Position numbers and translations under genes: made by a program | Shown here: one piece after another, positions 1 to 4,523 of the stretch | How positions within the stretch are numbered: position 1 is the first letter of the stretch | Layout of the letters: each line of letters opens with the position of its first letter | NCBI GenBank assembly: GCA_049512335.1 | Contig: JBEKXE010000174.1 | Coordinates: forward strand, 1-8,936 | Source: Lustribacter sp049512335 | GTDB taxonomy: Bacteria; Vulcanimicrobiota; Vulcanimicrobiia; Vulcanimicrobiales; Vulcanimicrobiaceae | Direction: 5' to 3' | Length of the DNA stretch: 8,936 bases | The notes under the pieces: generated by a model | What the model saw: only the letters and a program-made list of their open reading frames with translations | Told to the model about the DNA's origin: nothing | The model's database searches: none

Positions 1-330
1 CTCGTCGGGCTCGAGGCGCGCAAGGATCATTTTCCTTCGCAGCTCTCCGCAGGCGAACAACAGCGGGTGGCCATCGCACGCGCCATCGCGAAGCGGCCGC
101 GCGTGCTGTTGTGCGACGAGCCGACCGGTGCGCTCGACGTCGAGACCGGCCGCGTGGTCGTCGGCGCCCTGGAGCAGGTCAACCGCGAATTCGGGACAAC
201 CGTCGTCATCATCACCCACAACGCTGCCATTGCCGCGATCGCCAACCGCGTCATGACCATGAGCAGCGGCGAAATCGTCAACGTGGCGACAAATACCAAC
301 CGGCGTCCGGTGAGTGAGCTCAACTGGTAA
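1..330 (+). CDS. ABC transporter ATP-binding protein, LolD/MacB type (3' part)
   Basis: C-terminal half of an ATPase subunit that powers an FtsX-type permease. The open frame enters from the left edge, so the Walker A motif lies outside the window. Visible are the ABC signature LSAGEQQR (about codons 20-27), the Walker B/D-loop run LLCDEPTGALD (about codons 38-48) and the H-loop histidine in VIITHN, all intact. A signature of the LSxGEQQR form together with DEPTGALD is typical of the LolD/MacB/FtsE branch. The stop TAA overlaps the ATG of the downstream permease by one base (TAATG), so the two were translationally coupled and form one transporter. The substrate cannot be told: lipoproteins, peptides and macrolides are all handled by this branch. 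The ATPase itself looks functional, but its partner is broken. Confidence 0.9.
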   Translation, partial: LVGLEARKDHFPSQLSAGEQQRVAIARAIAKRPRVLLCDEPTGALDVETGRVVVGALEQVNREFGTTVVIITHNAAIAAIANRVMTMSSGEIVNVATNTNRRPVSELNW

Positions 331-1497
331 TGCGCGCGCTCGACAAGAAGCTCGTACGCGACCTTTGGACGCTGCGCGGCCAGGCGGCGGCGATCGCGGC
401 CGTCATCGCGTGCGGTATCACGACGCTGATTGCCTTGGCGAGCGTCTACGAGTCGATGCAACTCACGCGGCAGGTCTACTACGCGAACTATGCCTTCGCT
501 GACATCTTCGCTTCGCTCACCCGCGCGCCCGAGACCGTGGCGAACGACCTCCGGCTCGTGCCGGGGATCGCCGGGCTCGATACGCGCGTCGTCGTTCCTG
601 TCACCCTCGATCTTCCCGGGCGTAGCGATGTCGTGACCGGCCGCATCGTCTCGATTCCCGACGCGGGTCCGGCGCAACTCAACAAGGTCTTTCTACGCGC
701 TGGGCGCAGCGTCGTGCCCGATTCCGATGAGGTGTTGGTCAGCGAGGCTTTTGCCGCGGCCAACGATCTGCATCCCGGCGACCGCATCGGGGTCCTGATC
801 AACGGCCGGCTACGGCACCCGCAGATCGCCGGTATCGCGATCACCCCCGGAGTACGTCTACGAAGTCGGACCGGGCGAGCTGTGGCCCGACAGCCGGCAG
901 TTCGGCGTGCTCTGGATGGGGCGCCGCGCACTCGCGGGTGCCTACGACATGACCGACGCCTTCAACGATGTGTCGTTTCGTTTGGCGCCGGGCGCATCCG
1001 GCGCGGACGCGATCGCGCGGATCGATCGGATCCTCGCTCCGTACGGCGGCGGCGCAGCGTACGACCGCCACGATCAAGTCTCCGACTTCGTCGTCAGCAG
1101 CAAGATCCAGCAGCTACGCTCGATGGCGGTGATCGTCCCGAGCGTCTTTCTGGGCATCGCCGCATTCTTGGCGTCGCTCATGCTCTCGCGCTTGGTTCGC
1201 ACCGAGCGTGTCCAGATCGGCACCCTCAAGGCGTTCGGCTGCTCCGGCGGACGCATCGCACGCCACTACCTCACGCTGGCGCTGGCGATCGTCTCGGCCG
1301 GCGGGCTGGCGGGGCTCGCGGCCGGCATTTGGCTCGGTTCGGCGACGGCGAAACTCTACGTCGTGTATTTCCACTTCCCGATCTTGCGCTACGAGCTCTC
1401 GCCCGGGCTGGTTGCGATGACCTTGGATGAGGAGTATTCGCTTGCTCACGTTCCGAGGCTACAGTGCTGTGGCGAATCCCGGATGAAGCCGACGTGA
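330..1497 (+). pseudogene. FtsX-like ABC permease, frameshifted and truncated
   Basis: Membrane subunit paired with the ATPase just upstream. The first frame gives an N-terminal membrane helix (about residues 17-40) and a periplasmic MacB-like domain up to codon ~172 (850). Homology then jumps to the next frame, which resumes with PEYVYEVGPGELWPD and continues through the FtsX core (SVFLGIAAFLASLMLSRLVR, then ERVQIGTLKAFGCSGGRIA). Removing one C from the run of five at 844-848 joins the two frames cleanly. Family resemblance stops after LSPGLVAMTL (about 1425). The remaining ~20 codons to the stop at 1497 do not look like a membrane domain, and the second FtsX domain expected in a protein of about 780-850 residues is absent. 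The single-base shift could be a sequencing error; the loss of half the protein is harder to explain that way. Confidence 0.85.
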
Positions 1498-1548
1498 AGC
1501 TGCCGTTCACGGGCGGTCTGCAGCCGCTGCGTTGAGCGCAAGCATCCG

Positions 1549-2138
1549 TCAAATGACGAGCGACGCGTGCGGCGTGCGCCTGCCCGGAACACCGGAGAGC
1601 GAGCCGCCGCCGAGGTACGGACCCGCCGGGGCCTCCGCGCGCGTTTCTTCGCGTCCGCGGCCCAGCACGGGAAACAACAATTCTGCGATTCGGTACGCTT
1701 CTTCCAAATGGGGAAATCCCGACGACGCCGGCCCAGAGGTTCGGGCTCACCTCGAGTTTGCGGCGGTCCCCGCCATGCAGCGCCGTCATCCGGCGTTGGC
1801 CTTCGGAATCTGATTCCAGCGTGTGGGCGCGGTGCGCGTCAGCGATCACGTGATCGGGAAGCCGGCTGATGAGGCGTTCGGCCGCAGCCCATGCTTCGGC
1901 AGAGGTTTCACGCACGATCAGGTGCTGTGTGCGTGACGATGGACGACGCGACCGTCCACGCATCTTCGCAACCACGGCCGGTCGGCAACAGCACGCCGTC
2001 GTATCCGAGGCGATCGACGGCTTGAGCGATCTCGCGCAAATACCGGTTCGTCGCCGGCCGCCGGCCGTCGTCCGAACCGAGGTAGGCGCCGTCACCGCCG
2101 GTCGGGAGGAACCAGTAGAAATTGCGCAACGCCGTCAC
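1549..2138 (-). pseudogene. ssuD: Alkanesulfonate monooxygenase SsuD, internally deleted remnant
   Basis: SsuD uses FMNH2 and O2 to release sulfite from alkanesulfonates and is a luciferase-like enzyme of about 380 residues. Three pieces survive. From a GTG at 2138, the N-terminus reads NFYWFLPTGGDGAYLG and then GYDGVLLPTGRGCEDAWTVA (to about 1940). Another frame from about 1928 resumes near family residue 225 with HLIVRETSAEAWAAAERLIS and runs to SPNLWAGV (about 1724). A third frame from 1722 reads SGFPHLEEAYRIAELLFPVL, the family C-terminus, and stops at 1549. Roughly 155 and 35-40 residues are missing between the pieces, including much of the barrel, so no active enzyme is possible. The GTG start overlaps the stop of a short upstream open stretch (GTGA), as in an ssu-type operon whose upstream gene has gone. 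No transposase or inverted repeat is seen at the junctions. Confidence 0.85.
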
Positions 2139-2183
2139 GGGTGGTCGATCTGCGCGAGCAGAACCGTACGTCCGTAAACGTTC

Positions 2184-2254
2184 AGGCAGCGGCGGGAGTC
2201 GAACCCGCGATCAGAGATTTGCAATCTCCCGCCTTACCACTTGGCCACGCTGCC
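2184..2254 (-). tRNA. tRNA-Cys (GCA)
   Basis: The minus strand folds as a cloverleaf. The acceptor arms GGCAGCG and CGCTGCC pair over seven bases. The anticodon stem GGAGA/TCTCT encloses the loop TTGCAAA, whose anticodon is GCA. The T arm reads CGGGTTCGACTCCCG. The discriminator base is U, the hallmark of cysteine tRNA. The 3' CCA is not encoded. The gene starts 8 bases after the stop of the 155-aa gene upstream, so the two are probably co-transcribed. Confidence 0.95.
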
Positions 2255-2262
2255 GCGCACGA

Positions 2263-2730
2263 TCATACTGCCGTCGCCAATGCCGGTTGCTGAAGGCCGT
2301 CACGGACCTGCTGCGCCGCAGCGGGGTCCACGAAACCCAACTCGAGCGCGAGCGCGAGCGCACCTAGTGCGCCCGGCAGATCACCGAGCACGTACAGCGA
2401 CCGTTTCCGATTCTTGGTGAACCACACGCACGCAAAGTCGGGCTCGGTTAACCGCGACGTGAAGCCCGCTCGCTCGCGTAACGCGATAAGCCCGGCGCTC
2501 GACCGATCGGAGCCGTTCGTCAGGTAGAGGACGACGTCCGACTGCATCACCCTGGCAACGGTTCGGCTTGCGTGCGCTGCCTCTTCGGTGAACTCGCTGA
2601 CCGGATCGATCGTGTGCACGTAAATGCGGCAGTACGGTGCGGAGTTCCGCAACATCCGGCAGATCGTTTCCGCGTCGTCGCTCCGGTGCGGATCCGGAAT
2701 CACGACCGTCACACGCACTTCAGCCGACAT
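2263..2730 (-). CDS. Hypothetical alpha/beta protein, 155 aa, upstream of tRNA-Cys
   Basis: I do not recognise this protein. It is soluble, without signal peptide or membrane helix. Its pattern suggests a small alpha/beta fold: strand VRVTVVIPDP at residues 5-14, a helix with AETICRMLRN, strand CRIYVHTIDP, then a Rossmann-like turn SDVVLYLTNGSDRSSAGLIA at about 64-83, strand FACVWFTKNRKRSLYVLGD and a final Ala/Leu-rich helix. The strand-turn-helix in the middle faintly recalls TIR or nucleoside deoxyribosyltransferase-like folds, but I see no clear catalytic motif. The ATG at 2730 is the only reasonable start and has no strong Shine-Dalgarno sequence. The gene sits behind a promoter, a Cys-rich small ORF and a terminator, and directly in front of tRNA-Cys, which suggests a link to cysteine supply. 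Confidence 0.7.
   Translation of the reverse strand: MSAEVRVTVVIPDPHRSDDAETICRMLRNSAPYCRIYVHTIDPVSEFTEEAAHASRTVARVMQSDVVLYLTNGSDRSSAGLIALRERAGFTSRLTEPDFACVWFTKNRKRSLYVLGDLPGALGALALALELGFVDPAAAQQVRDGLQQPALATAV
2344..2361. repeat. Three tandem copies of GAGCGC
   Basis: A short perfect hexanucleotide repeat inside the 3' coding part of the 155-aa gene. It encodes alternating Ala-Leu in the last helix. Slippage in whole units would keep the frame and add or remove Ala-Leu pairs. Confidence 0.6.
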
Positions 2731-2806
2731 GGTGGACGTTGTTGCGGCTAGTGAAAAAGTACCAATGAATGTCCATATCGCTCTGCATGGGAGACGGGAA
2801 AATATG

Positions 2807-2834
2807 AAAAAACCCGAGCGTGCGGCTCGGGTTT
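2807..2834 (-). terminator. Rho-independent terminator in the leader of the 155-aa gene
   Basis: A perfect 10-bp stem (2810-2819 with 2825-2834, loop of five) is followed on the minus strand by six T. It lies after the Cys-rich small ORF ending at 2880 and 77 bases before the ATG at 2730. It could end transcripts from the SsuA-like gene, or act as the attenuator of the 155-aa gene. A smaller hairpin, AGCCC/GGGCT at 2854-2867, sits just upstream of it on the minus strand. Confidence 0.85.
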
Positions 2835-2879
2835 CGCGGTCGTCCTTGCGCTCAGCCCGATAGGGCTAGCGAAGATTGA

Positions 2880-2951
2880 TTACGACATGACGAAACTCGG
2901 CCGGTACTCCGACGAACCCAGACAACACCGACACGAGCGGATTTGCGTCAT
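2880..2951 (-). CDS. Cys-rich near-leaderless small ORF (candidate leader peptide)
   Basis: A 23-codon ORF starting MTQIRSCRCCLGSS and ending FVMS. Cys codons (all TGT) are at positions 7, 9 and 10. The ATG lies eight bases after a promoter -10, so the transcript would begin at or one base before the start codon. A second in-frame ATG at 2960 overlaps the -10 itself and would not be transcribed from this promoter. A terminator follows 45 bases after the stop. Near-leaderless Cys-rich small ORFs of this kind are known in mycobacteria as cysteine-responsive attenuators. No homolog of this peptide was identified; the coding call rests on architecture alone. Confidence 0.55.
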   Translation of the reverse strand: MTQIRSCRCCLGSSEYRPSFVMS

Positions 2952-2958
2952 CGAAGGC

Positions 2959-2988
2959 ATCTTAGCACCCTCCGTCAAGCCCTGTCCA
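2959..2988 (-). promoter_or_regulatory. Sigma70-like promoter of the 155-aa gene and tRNA-Cys
   Basis: On the minus strand TGGACA (2988-2983) is followed after 18 bases by TAAGAT (2964-2959), preceded by the extended -10 dinucleotide TG. The predicted transcription start (2952-2951) coincides with the ATG of the Cys-rich small ORF. It begins only 10 bases after the stop codon of the SsuA-like gene. Confidence 0.55.
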
Positions 2989-2998
2989 GTCGCGACGA

Positions 2999-4051
2999 CT
3001 AGCGTCCGACCGCAGGACGCGGGCGCCAGAAATGTTGCAAGCGAAGTTCGTCGAGCGCCGCGTTCAGGAACGAGCGGTCGAACCATCCCGGGACATCAAT
3101 CGGCGTGCGAATGATGGCGTGCTGCGATGCGAAAGCGGTCGCATTCTTGAAGTCGTCGACCAGCCGGTCATCGATCAACGGGTTCACATACGCGCCGAGA
3201 GCCCCAGGCAATTCTTCGGCGAGTGCGTTCCGCGGGATGCCGCCGAGCGCGGAGACGTCGAGGAACGTCGACCGGTTCTCCGGCAACGACGACCAATGGG
3301 CAGCCTTGACGACCGCGCGGATGACTGCTTGCGTCGTTGCCGGGTATCGTTGCGCAAAATCGTCGGTTACCAGGAGCGAGCCTGCCCCGCCGGCTCCGCC
3401 GCCGATCACGCTGGCGATGATGCGGACGACGCCTTGATCGCGTAGAGCCAGCAGGCCGGTGCTGCCGAGCGACGCGTCGATGTTGCCGGCCGCCAACGAT
3501 GAGACCTGGTCCTCGGTGTGCAGGTCGTATAACTGCACATCGCTCTCGGAGAGACCGTGTTGCGCCAAGAGACGATCGAGAAGCAGCTGCAGAATCGTCC
3601 CGCGTTGCACGCTCACGCGCAGCCCTTTGAGATCTGCGATCGTCCGTGCCTTGACGCCGGAGCGCACCGCGAGGAACATATAGCCGCTGCTCCCTTCGCC
3701 CGAGACGATGCGTGTCGGGAGCCCGGCGGAGCGGCCGATGATTTGCGGCAGGTCGCCGTATGCGGCAAAGTCAACCCCTCCGGCGGCGATTGCCTCGTTG
3801 ATCGCCGGTCCGGTCCCTGCCGGAAACTGCCACTCGATACGAACGTTGTTCGGTTTGAGCTCGTTCTCGATGTAACCGAAGTGCTGGACGATTCCGATTA
3901 GGCCCGTGCCGAACGGCTTCGCGTAGCCGCCGTTGACCCCGGCAAAACGGATGACGGGCGGCGGCGTCTCGGCGGCCAGCGCGGAACTGCGACAGAGTGC
4001 AACCGCTCCGAGGCCGCCGATGACGGCCCGACGTGAAAAAGCGTGGATCAC
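2999..4051 (-). CDS. SsuA-like periplasmic substrate-binding protein (ABC importer)
   Basis: A 350-aa solute-binding protein of the NMT1/SsuA family, which delivers sulfonates, nitrate or similar small compounds to an ABC permease. The N-terminus has a twin-arginine-like export signal (SRRAVIGGLGAVAL, cleavage likely after SSALA). Family landmarks are GTGPAINEAIAAGGVDFAAY (about residues 79-98), DLPQIIGRSAG, LKGLRVSVQRGT and AAGNIDASLGS. It is a clear paralog of the binding protein at 6487, sharing the length, the order of motifs and the C-terminal (F/Y)WxPRPA ending. The start is a GTG at 4051 overlapping the stop of a 16-codon ORF that has a good ribosome binding site, so translation is probably coupled. 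No permease or ATPase follows on this strand, so it may serve the transporter encoded in the divergent operon. The ligand is unknown; a sulfur compound is inferred from context. Confidence 0.88.
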   Translation of the reverse strand: MIHAFSRRAVIGGLGAVALCRSSALAAETPPPVIRFAGVNGGYAKPFGTGLIGIVQHFGYIENELKPNNVRIEWQFPAGTGPAINEAIAAGGVDFAAYGDLPQIIGRSAGLPTRIVSGEGSSGYMFLAVRSGVKARTIADLKGLRVSVQRGTILQLLLDRLLAQHGLSESDVQLYDLHTEDQVSSLAAGNIDASLGSTGLLALRDQGVVRIIASVIGGGAGGAGSLLVTDDFAQRYPATTQAVIRAVVKAAHWSSLPENRSTFLDVSALGGIPRNALAEELPGALGAYVNPLIDDRLVDDFKNATAFASQHAIIRTPIDVPGWFDRSFLNAALDELRLQHFWRPRPAVGR

Positions 4052-4098
4052 ACTGGCTGCTTCGTGAAGCGCGGGTCGGGCAGATCGTAATGTGTCAT
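4048..4098 (-). CDS. 16-codon ORF coupled to the SsuA-like gene
   Basis: ORF MTHYDLPDPRFTKQPV, with the Shine-Dalgarno sequence AGGAG four bases before its ATG. Its TGA overlaps the GTG start of the SsuA-like gene (GTGTGA), which itself has no other good ribosome binding site. It lies right behind the terminator at 4111-4142. The likely role is to load ribosomes for the next gene; an alternative is that it is the shifted true N-terminus of the binding protein, but the twin-arginine signal starting at 4051 argues against that. Confidence 0.5.
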   Translation of the reverse strand: MTHYDLPDPRFTKQPV

Positions 4099-4110
4099 CG
4101 GACTCCTAGA

Positions 4111-4142
4111 AAACAAAAAGCCCGCTGCCATCGGCAACGGGC
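4111..4142 (-). terminator. Leader terminator upstream of the SsuA-like gene
   Basis: A 10-bp stem (4142-4133 with 4129-4120, loop of three, one G-U pair that is only stable in the minus-strand RNA) followed by TTTTTGTTTT. It stands between the promoter and the first gene, so it must be read through for the SsuA-like gene to be expressed. GTAACGG inside the small ORF (minus strand, 4195-4189) can pair with CCGTTGC in the 5' half of the stem (4140-4134) as a possible antiterminator. Confidence 0.85.
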
Positions 4143-4162
4143 GTGCGCGTGAAGACGATCGT

Positions 4163-4237
4163 CTACGCTACAGCAATGTCATGCCGATCCGTTACTGAGG
4201 CGAGACGACTACAACCCTGCCGGACCGTCAACGACAT
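4163..4237 (-). CDS. Leaderless small ORF with one Cys codon (candidate leader peptide)
   Basis: A 24-codon ORF starting MSLTVRQGCSRLASVT and ending DIAVA. Its ATG falls exactly seven bases after the promoter -10, so the mRNA would begin with AUG. The single Cys codon (TGT) is at position 9, followed by Ser and Arg. The possible antiterminator strand GTAACGG covers codons 15-17, just ahead of a ribosome paused at codon 9. With one Cys only, cysteine sensing is less secure here than in the other two leaders. There is no homology evidence. Confidence 0.5.
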   Translation of the reverse strand: MSLTVRQGCSRLASVTDRHDIAVA

Positions 4238-4243
4238 GGGCGC

Positions 4244-4272
4244 ACCGTAACATAGCTCCGCAATGCTGTCAA
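4244..4272 (-). promoter_or_regulatory. Sigma70-like promoter, leftward (SsuA-like gene)
   Basis: Minus strand: consensus TTGACA at 4272-4267, 17-base spacer, TACGGT at 4249-4244 preceded by TG (extended -10). It overlaps nothing coding and lies back to back with the rightward promoter, their -35 boxes 20 bases apart, so a shared regulator could act on both. Confidence 0.65.
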
Positions 4273-4292
4273 CGCGCGAGCATGGTACACGC

Positions 4293-4322
4293 TTGACACC
4301 GATGGTGGCCGAATGCTATCGT
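4293..4322 (+). promoter_or_regulatory. Sigma70-like promoter, rightward (flavoprotein operon)
   Basis: Consensus TTGACA at 4293-4298, 18-base spacer, TATCGT at 4317-4322 preceded by TG (extended -10). The expected start of transcription (4329-4330) coincides with the ATG of the small ORF at 4330. Confidence 0.7.
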
Positions 4323-4329
4323 GTCGCCA

Positions 4330-4407
4330 ATGTTCGCCGCCGTTTGCGTCTCGTCCGCGCGTTGTAGCAGCCGTTCGTTCCGATCGGCGAGCTTTGATTT
4401 GACGTAG
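4330..4407 (+). CDS. Near-leaderless Cys/Ser-rich small ORF (candidate leader peptide)
   Basis: A 25-codon ORF beginning MFAAVCVSSARCSSRS and ending FDLT. Cys codons are at 6 and 12; Ser takes nine positions. The ATG lies eight bases after the -10, so translation would start on a nearly leaderless transcript. The TAG stop (4405-4407) overlaps AGGGC (4406-4410), which can pair with GCCCT (4437-4441) in the 5' half of the terminator stem. A ribosome reaching the stop would cover AGGGC and let the terminator form; one stalled at a Cys codon would leave AGGGC free and favour read-through. That is attenuator logic, inferred from sequence only. Confidence 0.6.
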   Translation: MFAAVCVSSARCSSRSFRSASFDLT

Positions 4408-4434
4408 GGCGCGAAAGCGTCTCACGCTCTTTAC

Positions 4435-4464
4435 AAGCCCTCGCCGACGTGCGGGGGCTTTTTT
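4435..4464 (+). terminator. Leader terminator (attenuator) of the flavoprotein operon
   Basis: A 10-bp stem (4435-4444 with 4451-4460, one T-G pair, six-base loop) ending in six T (4459-4464). It lies between the promoter and the flavoprotein start at 4524. A small hairpin AGCG/CGCT (4416-4428) sits between the small ORF and the stem and would be nested inside the alternative AGGGC/GCCCT pairing. Confidence 0.88.
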
Positions 4465-4523
4465 CTTGCTGACCGGCCCCATCAGCGCGAGCGCTCGTCA
4501 CAAGAAAGTAGCATTCAATCACG

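Noticed and set aside
844..1430. Programmed frameshifting at the C5 run to make a full permease
   Set aside because: No stop codon lies near the slip site and no stimulatory motif is visible; the first frame stays open for almost 200 codons, and the protein is truncated downstream anyway.
1567..1869. Plus-strand open frames over the ssuD remnant
   Set aside because: Low-complexity Arg/Ala/Pro sequence; the minus strand carries recognisable SsuD segments through the same bases.
4228..4482. Minus-strand 84-codon open frame over the divergent promoters
   Set aside because: It would overlap both promoters and the rightward leader and has a random basic composition.
4330..4523. Known sulfur riboswitch (SAM or SAH class) in the rightward leader
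   Set aside because: I could not find the conserved core segments of the classes I know; the small ORF plus alternative pairing explains the terminator better. A covariance-model scan would settle it.
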